The position numbers were made by a program, and so were the translations under genes. Shown one piece after another: positions 22,477 through 29,843 of a stretch of DNA of 29,843 nt. How positions within the stretch are numbered: position 1 is the stretch's first letter; each line of letters opens with the position of its first letter. Origin of the DNA: Bacillota bacterium (lineage in GTDB: Bacteria > Bacillota > Clostridia > Christensenellales > CAG-138); NCBI GenBank assembly GCA_023459335.1, contig JAEWUO010000009.1:1-29843 (forward strand), read 5' to 3'. Under the pieces are notes generated by a model. It was given only the letters and a program-made list of their open reading frames with translations. It did no database searches and had not been told where the DNA came from.

Positions 22477-23325
22477 ATGATTCAGGTCAAGCATGTGTAT
22501 CACGACTATGACGGAAAAGGCAAGTTCGCCGTATCGGATATTTCGTTTTCGGTCGAGGGCGGCAGCATCTTCGGCTTTCTAGGCCCATCCGGCGCGGGAA
22601 AGAGCACAATCCAGAATATCATGACCGGACTACTGCCGATTCAGCAGGGCGAGGTGCTCTACGAGGGAAAATCCATTCGGGAGCTGAAAACCGCCTTTTT
22701 TAACCAGATCGGTGTCTCGTTTGAGCAGAGTAATCTCTATTCTTCCCTGACGGGGCTGGAAAATCTGAAGTATTACGCCGCGCTGTTCTCCGTGCCGAGT
22801 GTAAAACCGATGGAGCTTTTAGAACGCGTAGGACTCAGGGACGACGCGAACAAACGCGTTTCGCACTATTCCAAGGGGATGCGGCAGCGGCTGACCTTCG
22901 CGCGCGCGCTGATCAACCGGCCGAAGTATCTCTTTCTCGACGAACCGACGAGCGGACTCGACCCCAAGACGGCGGTCGGCATCCGCGAACTGATTCTGGA
23001 GCAGAAACAGCGCGGAGCGGCGGTGTTTCTCACCACGCACAGCATGGAGCTCGCGGACGCGCTGAGCGATACGGTCGCGTTTCTCAATGGAGGCGTGATC
23101 GCGGCCAGCGACACGCCGGAAGCGCTCAAGCGCGCTTATGGCAAGCGGGAGGTGCGCGTCGTTTACCGCGAGGGCGGCGAGGAAGCGGAAAAAGCGATTC
23201 CGATGGACGACCGCGCGGCGCTCTCCGCGTTCCTGACCAAGGCGGATATCGTCAAGCTGCATTCGCAGGAGGCGACGCTGGAGGAGATCTTCCTGCGCGT
23301 GACCGGAAAGGAGCTTTCTGCGTGA
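22477..23325 (+). CDS. ABC exporter ATP-binding protein
   Basis: A 282-aa ABC ATPase. Walker A GPSGAGKST (36-44), Q-loop Q84, signature YSKGMRQ (131-137, the variant form seen in ABC-2 exporters), Walker B LFLDEPTSGLD (152-162), H-loop H188. It powers export by the two permeases that follow. AAGGAGG lies 7 nt before the ATG. The stop overlaps the next gene's GTG start (GTGA). The substrate is unknown; such TetR-controlled ABC-2 systems often give resistance to a toxic compound, but nothing here shows this directly. Confidence 0.95.
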   Translation: MIQVKHVYHDYDGKGKFAVSDISFSVEGGSIFGFLGPSGAGKSTIQNIMTGLLPIQQGEVLYEGKSIRELKTAFFNQIGVSFEQSNLYSSLTGLENLKYYAALFSVPSVKPMELLERVGLRDDANKRVSHYSKGMRQRLTFARALINRPKYLFLDEPTSGLDPKTAVGIRELILEQKQRGAAVFLTTHSMELADALSDTVAFLNGGVIAASDTPEALKRAYGKREVRVVYREGGEEAEKAIPMDDRAALSAFLTKADIVKLHSQEATLEEIFLRVTGKELSA

Positions 23326-24290
23326 AAAGCATGCTGATTTCCTGTGTGCAGGACGTCAAGCGTCTGCTCACCAACGCGCTTTTTTGGGTGCTGACCGCGA
23401 CGCTCGTCGTGATCGTGCTCGTGGTGAACCTCGCGCTGCCGAAAGAAGTCGCGCTGGAAGGGGCGGATCTGGTCACCTGGAACGCGCCGGCCGGTCTGCC
23501 CTTCGGCACGGCGGCGCAGAGCGAGCAGGCGCTGCGGGAAACGGTGCGAAAAGGCGGAGCGATCGGCTTTCTCTTTGGCGCGGACGGGCTGACCATCGTG
23601 AATCCGGGGTACGCGGAGCAAAGCCTGAATGTGTTTGTGCTCGAGCTCATGGGCGGCAAACCCGCTGCGGTGCAAGTGGAAAGGCTCGATCCCGCCGTTC
23701 GCGAGATGCCGTTCAACCTGCGCCTAACGCCGATCTTCCTCTGCTTTGAGGCGCTCATGGTCGGCTTTACGCTCGGCGGCGCGCTGATGCTCTCGGAAAA
23801 ACAGGACGGAACGGTGCGCGCGCTGCGCGTCTCCCCGTTCGGGGCTTGGAAATACGTCGCTGCGAAGACAGTTCTCTTCTCGCTGATCGGCACGCTTTAC
23901 GCGTCGCTCATCAGCGTGTTCACGGTCGGGTTCTCGATTCATTGGGGCGCGTTTCTGCTGCTCTCGTTCTTCGGAACGGCGATTTTTACGATGATCGGGC
24001 TTGCGTACACAACGCCGTTTCGCGATATGAGCGGCTGGTTTTTCTCGATGGTGATCCTGCTCAGCGTCAACATGCTGCCGGTCATCAGTTATTCCTCGCC
24101 CGCGTTCACGCCGTTCTGGATGCGGCTGATCCCGTCCTACCCGATCCTGATGGCGTACCGCGGCGCGATGTTCGGGGGCGCGATCGATTTGAAATACACC
24201 CTGATCGCCGTCTTTGCGTGGACGCTCATTTCGTTTGGGCTGGCGCTCTGGTTCGTCGCGAAGAAGCACTTAAGGGGGGCGAGAACATGA
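23322..24290 (+). CDS. ABC-2 type transporter permease 1
   Basis: A 322-aa permease starting with GTG. One N-terminal membrane helix (FWVLTATLVVIVLVVNLAL), an extracellular domain of about 100 residues, then five further helices near 135-320, ending in FGLALWFVAKKHLRG. This is the ABC2_membrane_3/YhgE-like layout, with the large loop after the first helix. It should pair with permease 2 as a heterodimeric channel. It overlaps its neighbours by 4 nt on both sides, so it is translationally coupled. Confidence 0.9.
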   Translation: MKSMLISCVQDVKRLLTNALFWVLTATLVVIVLVVNLALPKEVALEGADLVTWNAPAGLPFGTAAQSEQALRETVRKGGAIGFLFGADGLTIVNPGYAEQSLNVFVLELMGGKPAAVQVERLDPAVREMPFNLRLTPIFLCFEALMVGFTLGGALMLSEKQDGTVRALRVSPFGAWKYVAAKTVLFSLIGTLYASLISVFTVGFSIHWGAFLLLSFFGTAIFTMIGLAYTTPFRDMSGWFFSMVILLSVNMLPVISYSSPAFTPFWMRLIPSYPILMAYRGAMFGGAIDLKYTLIAVFAWTLISFGLALWFVAKKHLRGART

Positions 24291-25282
24291 AGCTGTTTTT
24301 TGCTTCCTTCAGGCGGGAATTTCAGCTGATCTTCCGAAACGGGATTTCGATCTTCATGGTCGCCGCACCCGCGATCCTTGCCTTCGTGTTCATCCTCGTC
24401 TTCGGCGCGGTGAACCATACCACGCTGAAGCTCGCCGTCGATCCCACGATCGGCGGCGCGGAGGAGGCGAAGCTCGCGCGGGTGGCGCAGGTGGAGCGGT
24501 TTGACGATCGGGACGCCATGCTCTCGCGCGTACGCGAAACGGACACGGCCGCGGGCGTGACGAAACAGGACGGAACCTACCGCCTGCTGGTCGAAGGCAA
24601 CGAAGACAAATCGTTTATCGAAAGCGCGGGCCTGATCGCCGGCCTCGCGCTCGGCGCGGAAGACAAGATGATGCCGTATCAGATCGAAACGGTGGAAGCC
24701 AGAGGCGGAATGGCGTATACTGTCTCCATGATCGCGCTGCTTCTGATGGCTCTCTTCATCGGTGGGGCGACGGTCGGGCTCTCGATCGTGGAGGAGCGGG
24801 AGAGCGGCGTCATCCGTGCGGTGGCGGTCAGCCCCATTCGGCTGGGCGGGTATATCGCAACGAAGCTCGCGCCCGCGCTGCTGCTCGGCGTGGTCGGCAT
24901 GTCCGCTGCGGCGCTGATCATCGGCAAGGCGCAGCTGCTGCCTCAATATCTGCTGCTCGCGGCGGCGAGCGTGCTCGTCTCCGGCATGATGACGTTTGCC
25001 ATCGGCGCGTTCGCGGGCAATCAGGTCGCGGCCATCGGCGTTTTAAAGCTGCTGGTGCCGCTTGGCATGATCGTGCCGATTTCGGCGATGTTCGTGCCGC
25101 AAAAGTGGCAGTTCCTCTACTATGCGCTGCCGATGTACTGGCAGTACCGCGGGCTGGACGCGATACTCAACGGGCGGCCTGCCGGCTGGTTTGCGCTCTT
25201 GACGCTGCTCGTCAGCCTCCCGTGGTTCGCCGCGGCGGTTTGGTTCTTTTCGAAAAAAGCGACGTTTCGGAAAAGGAGGTGA
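24287..25282 (+). CDS. ABC-2 type transporter permease 2
   Basis: The start at 24287 (MKLFFASFRREFQLIFRNG) overlaps the previous stop as ATGA; the open frame upstream is inside permease 1 and is not used. It is 331 aa: first helix ISIFMVAAPAILAFVFILVF, a large loop with charged residues (about 40-140), then helices from SMIALLLMALFIGGATVGL onward, with EERESGVIRAVAVSP in the cytoplasmic loop, a typical ABC-2 coupling motif. The C-terminus is Lys/Arg-rich. Partner of permease 1. Confidence 0.9.
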   Translation: MKLFFASFRREFQLIFRNGISIFMVAAPAILAFVFILVFGAVNHTTLKLAVDPTIGGAEEAKLARVAQVERFDDRDAMLSRVRETDTAAGVTKQDGTYRLLVEGNEDKSFIESAGLIAGLALGAEDKMMPYQIETVEARGGMAYTVSMIALLLMALFIGGATVGLSIVEERESGVIRAVAVSPIRLGGYIATKLAPALLLGVVGMSAAALIIGKAQLLPQYLLLAAASVLVSGMMTFAIGAFAGNQVAAIGVLKLLVPLGMIVPISAMFVPQKWQFLYYALPMYWQYRGLDAILNGRPAGWFALLTLLVSLPWFAAAVWFFSKKATFRKRR

Positions 25283-25287
25283 ACGGC

Positions 25288-25425
25288 ATGGCATGGTATT
25301 GGTGGGCGCTGATCGCGGTCGGCGTGATCGTCATCGTCGCGCTGAAGGCGGTATTCGTACCGAAATATTTCAAAAAACAGCGTGAGAAGAAAGCGGAACG
25401 CGAACGCATGGAAGGTGAGGATTGA
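25288..25425 (+). CDS. 45-aa single-span membrane microprotein in the ABC operon
   Basis: AAAGGAGGTGA lies at ideal spacing before the ATG at 25288, only 5 nt after the permease stop. The protein has one hydrophobic helix (WYWWALIAVGVIVIVALKAV) and a strongly charged C-terminal tail rich in Lys, Arg and Glu (FVPKYFKKQREKKAERERME). The stop overlaps the TetR ATG by one base (TGATG). Conserved spacing and a strong ribosome binding site make it a real gene despite its size. I do not recognise a family. Plausible roles are a regulatory or stabilising subunit of the transporter (inference). Confidence 0.8.
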   Translation: MAWYWWALIAVGVIVIVALKAVFVPKYFKKQREKKAERERMEGED

Positions 25426-26054
25426 TGGGCGGGTTGCCCAAACTCAAGTGGCTGGAGGAGGGTGCGAATAACCCTCTCGGCGAGTCGCCCGCGCTGTACG
25501 AAGCGGCGCTGTCGGCTTTTTCAGAGCATTCGTTCCAGGAGGCGTCGCTCAACGACATCCTCAAGGCGGCGGGCATGAACAAGGGCAGCTTTTATTACCG
25601 TTTTCGCGATAAGATGGAGCTGTACCTTACCCTTTTGTACTGCGTCGGACTGGAAAAGGTCCGCCTCTTTCAGGAGCACGACGTCGAGCGGACGTCCAGC
25701 GGTTTTTTCGATGAGTTCCGCAACATGGCGCATATCGGACTGCTGCTTGCGAAAAAGGATCCGCGTTTCATGCCGTTTTCGCGCAGGATTCTGGAGGAAG
25801 ACGCAGCCGTGCGGGAGCGGATCATCGATAATTTCGGGTCTTTGCGCAGCCCGATTCTGACCGGCATGGTCGAGCGGGCGAAAGCCTCCGGCGAGTTCCG
25901 GCAGAGCCTGCCGACGGATACGGCGGTGTTTGTCATCGAAACGCTCTTAAACCATCTGGACTCTCTGATTCCTGCTGATTGGGACGACGAAAATATCCTG
26001 CGTGCCGTAGACCAACTGCTGGATGTGATTCGGTCCGGAATCGGCGCGCGATGA
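25425..26054 (+). CDS. TetR/AcrR family regulator
   Basis: The ATG at 25425 overlaps the microprotein stop; a TTG one codon earlier is also possible. It is 209 aa. The HTH is clear: ASLNDILKAAGMNKGSFYYR, then FRDKMEL. About 20 residues precede helix 1 (PALYEAALSAFSEH), a longer N-terminus than many TetR proteins have. The C-terminal ligand domain is helical and not informative. As last gene of the operon it is the natural owner of the two TTGACC-N4-GGTCAA operators at the operon start, giving negative autoregulation relieved by the exported compound (inference). Confidence 0.92.
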   Translation: MGGLPKLKWLEEGANNPLGESPALYEAALSAFSEHSFQEASLNDILKAAGMNKGSFYYRFRDKMELYLTLLYCVGLEKVRLFQEHDVERTSSGFFDEFRNMAHIGLLLAKKDPRFMPFSRRILEEDAAVRERIIDNFGSLRSPILTGMVERAKASGEFRQSLPTDTAVFVIETLLNHLDSLIPADWDDENILRAVDQLLDVIRSGIGAR

Positions 26055-26065
26055 GCGCAGAAAAC

Positions 26066-26090
26066 AAAAAAGGCCTCGCGGCCTTTTTTT
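26066..26090. terminator. Bidirectional terminator between convergent operons
   Basis: AAAAAAGGCC-TCGC-GGCCTTTTTT is nearly symmetric, with T-runs on both strands. It serves the TetR operon and the convergent sugar-uptake operon. Confidence 0.9.
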
Positions 26091-26103
26091 GTTATACGCG
26101 GCG

Positions 26104-27411
26104 CTATTGTTCCGGCGCGGCATCCGGCGTATCGCCCGCTTTTTTCGCGCCGCGGATCATGCGAAGGACCGGCAGGATCGCGATCAGCGTGGCGACGGCG
26201 GCCGCGACGAAGATCAGATATGTCGGCAGAAACCCCGCCTTGCCGTCCACGACGATGGGTTCGCCGAAGGAGCGTATGATCCGTTCGCCGATGAACGGGC
26301 CGATCACCATTGGCAGCAGCACCCAGAAGATCATGCGGATGCCCTGAAACTGCCCCGCGCTGGAAGGCGGCGTGAGGTCCTTGATCCACGCGCCGGTGAC
26401 GATGAGTTTACTGACCATGCCGAACGCCATGACGAAGATCGCGACGCAGAGGAACGCCATATCGCGCGCGAGGGAGACGAGCAGGAACCCCAGCGCGGAG
26501 ACAACGATCGCCGCGAGCAGCAGCTTCGGCTTTCCCCAGCGGTCGACGAGCCGCCCGAAGAATACGCCTGCCACACCGGAGAGCAGTACCATGAGCCCGA
26601 GGTTGACGCCGATCACGTCGTAGCTGTAGCCGAGTGTTTTCGTGTAGTAGATAATCTGGTAGGGCATGCAGATGTTTTCCGCGATGGAAAACATCAGCAC
26701 GCAGAAATACAGCGAAAACAGCATGCGGTTTTCCTTGAACGTGCGGATGGAAAAGCCGGAGAATACCTGTTTCCAGAAGCCTACGCCTTCCGTTTTCTCG
26801 CGCTCGAACCTCGCTTCCTTCATGATGAGACCGCCGATCAGGCCGCAGACGACCACAAGCAGGCCCATCGAAACGAAGAACAGCGTGTAGCCGACGTATT
26901 CGATCAGAATGCCGGAGACGATGGTGGTGACCACCATCGCGAGCAGCGGAAAGAGCTCCGTCACCCCGCTGACCGTGCCGCGGTTTGTCTCGTCGGTCAC
27001 GTTGGTCAGCCAAGCGTTGAAGCTCGCGTCGTTGGCGGTGGAGCCGAAGAACGTCATGACGCAGTCGAGCGCCACCACGGTGAAGACCGCGAGAGAAGCG
27101 CTTTTCACCGCGCCCGCCGCGGGGAAGACAATGGTCGAAATGCCCCAGAGGATGTAGCTGACCAGTATGATCGCTTTGCGCTTGCCGAGACGGTCGCTCA
27201 GCGTGCCCATCACAAGCGTCGTGATTGTCGCGGTGACCGCGCTGAGCGCGACCATCAGCGAGATGACGCGCGGGTCGGGCGAGATCACGTCGTTGACAAA
27301 CGTGTTAAACCATGAGTTCTCCACCACCCACGCGATCTGCCCCGAAAAAGCGAGCAGAACGATGGCGATCCAGTTGTTCGCGCCGAGTTTGGTTTTTGTT
27401 TTCTGCGTCAT
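26104..27411 (-). CDS. MFS/GPH-type sugar transporter
   Basis: A 435-aa, roughly 12-helix permease. Features of the glycoside-pentoside-hexuronide cation symporter group: NSWFNTFVNDVISPDPRVI near helix 1-2, MGTLSDRLGKRKAII in loop 2-3, and the ARFEREKTEGVGFWKQVF central loop. It should import a glycoside or small oligosaccharide with H+ or Na+. Its start overlaps the stop of the GH127-like gene in an ATGA, so transporter and cytoplasmic enzyme are made together; arabinofuranosides are the likely cargo, by association only. Confidence 0.88.
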   Translation of the reverse strand: MTQKTKTKLGANNWIAIVLLAFSGQIAWVVENSWFNTFVNDVISPDPRVISLMVALSAVTATITTLVMGTLSDRLGKRKAIILVSYILWGISTIVFPAAGAVKSASLAVFTVVALDCVMTFFGSTANDASFNAWLTNVTDETNRGTVSGVTELFPLLAMVVTTIVSGILIEYVGYTLFFVSMGLLVVVCGLIGGLIMKEARFEREKTEGVGFWKQVFSGFSIRTFKENRMLFSLYFCVLMFSIAENICMPYQIIYYTKTLGYSYDVIGVNLGLMVLLSGVAGVFFGRLVDRWGKPKLLLAAIVVSALGFLLVSLARDMAFLCVAIFVMAFGMVSKLIVTGAWIKDLTPPSSAGQFQGIRMIFWVLLPMVIGPFIGERIIRSFGEPIVVDGKAGFLPTYLIFVAAAVATLIAILPVLRMIRGAKKAGDTPDAAPEQ

Positions 27412-29432
27412 GGGTTGCCCTCCTTGATGGTTGCGATGGGAAATTGCGCGATCCGAAGGCGTGTGCAGCCGTAGGGGATCAGCGTTTTTTCTTCAAGCTG
27501 GAGTTGAGTTGTTACAAACGGTTCCGGCGTCGGACCCGCGCTGTGCCGCTCCATCCGCCATTGCGCGGCGGACGCCAGCGGCAGGCGTACGGCCAGCGGC
27601 GGATCGAGCTCGCCAAACGGGAGTTCGCCCGGTTCGCGCCGCTCTATTTCGGCCTGCGCGAGCGCTTCTTCGACGACGGCGTACCGCCATTCGGAGCGGG
27701 GGAACAACTGATAATCCGCAAACGGGGCTGTTCCGCGCAATACGCGCGGTTCCGCCTCGACCGGAAGCGCCAGCAAAAGCGGCCCGATATGAACCGTCGC
27801 GCCGCCGGAAGCCTCGCAGCGGATGCGTATCTGCGAGGGGAAGGACAGTTCGATCCGGTCGCCCGCGCGGAATATTCTTTGGACGGAGACGAAGCCGTTC
27901 TCCGGTTTTTCAGAAAGCGGCGCCCCGTTGAGCGAAAGATGACAGGTCTGCGCCCACGCGGGAACGCGCAGCTTCAGCGCAAAATCGAGAGTTTGCGATT
28001 CGTTCTCGATTCGATCCAAGATTAGTGCGACCGTTTCGCCGAAAGGATAACCTGTTTTTTCGGAGACTCGCACCCGCGTGCCGAGCACGAAGATATTTGC
28101 TTCACAGGGCGCGTATATCGGAATTACGATGCCGTCCGGCGTCGTCATCATCAGCGCGCCGAGCAGCTTCGGCCAGCCCTGATGCATGTTCGCCGCGCAG
28201 CAGCCGAAATTCGGCGCGAGGCCGAACAGGTTCGATTCCGAGTATGCGTCGTACCAGCCGCGCTTTTTACGCGAGCACTCCACCTGGTTGACCTGCTGCA
28301 CATACTGATGCGCGCTCATGTCCGCCGTGAACATCGCGGGCCATGCGTTATAAGCGATTTCTTCCAGCAAATCGGCGTAACGTCCGTCGCCCGTGACGGC
28401 GAGCAGGGTTTGCAGGGAGTAGAGATACTCCGCTGCGAGGCAGAGCTCCGCGCCGACGGAGGGGGAACGCCCGTTGAGGTGCTCGTCTCCGGAGAAGAGC
28501 CCGCTGGCGAGGCCGTGGTACCGCGTGATCGCCTCAAGCCCCGCGCGGGAGACCGCCGCGCCGTCCTCCAGCCCGCCCCATAGCGCGTCGAGCGCGGGCA
28601 TTTTGAGCGCCATCGCGAGGTTGACGGAGTGCGTTTTATGATAGACCTGCATCATGGGGGAGGTGTTTGATTTTTCGATTTTTTCGCGAGATGGCATCTT
28701 GATGGGATTCGGCTGTTTGCGCAGTTTTTTAAGCCGCTTCGCCGTCCAGTCCGAGATCAGCGTGACCCGCTTGACCGCCATGAACAGCGGGCGGTTCAGA
28801 TACGCGTGCGTTGTTTTTTCGTAAGGGAAGCTGAGAAAGAAATCGTGCCAGCCGCAGGTCTGCTCCCGCAGGATACGCGCCAGATCGAGAAGATACGCCG
28901 CGCCCGTTTTTTCATAAAGATACCGCATCGGCAGCAGCTGCTCCTGCCCGCGCGCGGCGGCCCACATCGCAAGCGGCTGATCCTTGATGTGCGCGAGCTG
29001 ATAGCGGAAGTAGCGGTCCATCAGCGGCAGCACGCGGCGGTCGCCCGTCGCCTCGTGATACTGCGTCAGCGCCTTCAGCGCGACGATGCGCGGCCACCAG
29101 TCGGGATTATCCGCCGGGCCGAAATAGCCGTCCTCGCGCTGGCTTTGCAGCATCCACTCGATCCACTTCTGCGCTTTTTGCTTCAGTGCCTCATCATTCA
29201 GCGCATATGCAAGCGGAATCAGCCCGTCGAGGTAATACGGCCCGCGCTCCCAGTTTTCGCCCGCTCCGTCGAGCCAGCCGGAATCGGGCCCGAGATCGGG
29301 CCAAATCTCCTCGATGTGCCCCGTCAGCCCGTTTTTCTGCACGGCAAACTCCCGTGCGAGCCATCCGCGCGGCGTTACGCTGCCCAGCGGGGCGGGGGTG
29401 AGGGAGAAATCAGCAACGGCTTGTTTCGTCAT
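27408..29432 (-). CDS. GH127/146-like glycoside hydrolase (DUF1680)
   Basis: A 674-aa protein of the beta-L-arabinofuranosidase/DUF1680 group: N-terminal (alpha/alpha)6-barrel, then beta-sandwich domains from about residue 435. The cysteine/zinc set known from HypBA1 (E338, C340, C417, C418) is matched by E329 and C331 (GAELCLAAEYLYSL) and C411/C412 (FGCCAANMHQGWPK), implying a retaining mechanism with a cysteine nucleophile (C411). It has no signal peptide, so it acts on imported substrate. A Lys/Arg-rich stretch (about 229-256) interrupts the barrel and is unusual. AGGAGT lies 6 nt before the ATG. It sits in one operon with the GPH transporter. The exact sugar specificity is not certain. 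Confidence 0.85.
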   Translation of the reverse strand: MTKQAVADFSLTPAPLGSVTPRGWLAREFAVQKNGLTGHIEEIWPDLGPDSGWLDGAGENWERGPYYLDGLIPLAYALNDEALKQKAQKWIEWMLQSQREDGYFGPADNPDWWPRIVALKALTQYHEATGDRRVLPLMDRYFRYQLAHIKDQPLAMWAAARGQEQLLPMRYLYEKTGAAYLLDLARILREQTCGWHDFFLSFPYEKTTHAYLNRPLFMAVKRVTLISDWTAKRLKKLRKQPNPIKMPSREKIEKSNTSPMMQVYHKTHSVNLAMALKMPALDALWGGLEDGAAVSRAGLEAITRYHGLASGLFSGDEHLNGRSPSVGAELCLAAEYLYSLQTLLAVTGDGRYADLLEEIAYNAWPAMFTADMSAHQYVQQVNQVECSRKKRGWYDAYSESNLFGLAPNFGCCAANMHQGWPKLLGALMMTTPDGIVIPIYAPCEANIFVLGTRVRVSEKTGYPFGETVALILDRIENESQTLDFALKLRVPAWAQTCHLSLNGAPLSEKPENGFVSVQRIFRAGDRIELSFPSQIRIRCEASGGATVHIGPLLLALPVEAEPRVLRGTAPFADYQLFPRSEWRYAVVEEALAQAEIERREPGELPFGELDPPLAVRLPLASAAQWRMERHSAGPTPEPFVTTQLQLEEKTLIPYGCTRLRIAQFPIATIKEGNP

Positions 29433-29468
29433 GAATTACTCCTGAGAGGATGGGTAAAGGAAAAAAGG

Positions 29469-29843
29469 TCATGCGTGCGCCGAAGGATGCAGCGCCTTCT
29501 CATAAATCCGATACGTCTTGATCTTCTGCATCCCGAGCCGCTCCAGCGCGTTCTTGATGTGCAGGTTGTCTTCCAGAATATAGTTCGCTTCCATGCGGAT
29601 TTTCTTTGGCACGAGGTTTTGATAGAGGTGGATGTACATGAGCGCGTCGAGCGCGCGCTTGTGCCAATCCGGATCGACCGCGAGGCCGAAGAGCCGGTAG
29701 TCGCGCAGTTTTTTCACGCCGAAGATCAGCCGCGCCCAGCCGAACGGCAGCAGATTTCCGTGGATGCGCTTTAAAAGGATATTGATGTCCGGAAAGCCGA
29801 GGCAGTACCCGACCGGTTTGCCTTCGTTCTCCACCATCCACAC
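29469..29843 (-). CDS. YghO-like GNAT protein (N-terminal part outside the window)
   Basis: The frame is open to the window edge, so only the last 124 residues are seen and the true start lies beyond 29843; the GTG at the edge is internal. The sequence GYCLGFPDINILLKRIHGNL, LPFGWARLIFG, then LEDNLHIKNALERLGMQKIK and TYRIYEK matches the YghO branch of GNAT acetyltransferases, whose substrates are unknown. It ends 36 nt before the GH127-like start in the same direction, so it may be the first gene of that operon. Confidence 0.75.
   Translation of the reverse strand: MWMVENEGKPVGYCLGFPDINILLKRIHGNLLPFGWARLIFGVKKLRDYRLFGLAVDPDWHKRALDALMYIHLYQNLVPKKIRMEANYILEDNLHIKNALERLGMQKIKTYRIYEKALHPSAHA

Noticed and set aside
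26089..27315. 408-codon plus-strand open frame opposite the GPH transporter
   Set aside because: Its composition (Asp, His, Arg, Glu) is the typical antisense mirror of a membrane protein gene.

Overview
The window is GC-rich bacterial DNA with short intergenic gaps, strong AGGAGG-type ribosome binding sites, some TTG/GTG starts, and many 4-8 nt stop/start overlaps inside operons. The gene content (ThiN-type thiamine diphosphokinase, tandem DegV/FakB proteins, a PadR-HAAS pair, OmpR-type two-component systems, a DUF2202 lipoprotein, a GPH-type transporter beside a GH127-like enzyme) fits a GC-rich member of the Bacillota, most likely an anaerobic, possibly gut-associated Clostridia lineage. 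This placement is inferred from gene families only. I saw no rRNA, tRNA, insertion sequence, prophage or CRISPR.

Layout. 1-720: end of a DUF975 membrane protein. 799-5580 (minus): MoxR ATPase - DUF58 - transglutaminase operon, divergent from an MFS exporter (5834-7078). 7221-9232: a response regulator/sensor kinase pair, convergent with a membrane 4Fe-4S protein and a ferritin-like DUF2202 lipoprotein (9288-11414, minus). 11600-13369 (minus): an HTH regulator, an alpha/beta hydrolase and a small membrane protein. 13512-15258 (minus): two tandem DegV proteins. 15259-15665: a gene-free, AT-rich stretch holding a tandem repeat array with units of about 66 bp. 15666-17391 (minus): a second two-component system. 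17489-18127 (minus): thiamine diphosphokinase. 18288-20070 (plus): DEDDh exonuclease, cysteine-rich CCG protein and GNAT acetyltransferase. 20123-20839 (minus): MBL-fold hydrolase. 21012-22365: PadR regulator and HAAS membrane protein. 22477-26054: ABC-2 exporter operon with an embedded 45-aa membrane microprotein and a terminal TetR regulator. 26104-29843 (minus): GPH/MFS transporter, GH127-like enzyme and an incomplete YghO-like GNAT protein.

Several modules look self-regulated. The ABC operon starts with two perfect TTGACC-N4-GGTCAA palindromes flanking its promoter, and ends with the TetR gene that probably binds them. The PadR promoter carries a TGTG-ACG-CACA palindrome between its -35 and -10. 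The HTH operon has a near-consensus promoter followed by two AT-rich palindromes. The least explained items are the 15.36-15.61 kb repeat array, the ABC-operon microprotein, and the Fe-S/DUF2202 membrane redox pair. I found no clearly new multi-gene system; these three are the best leads.
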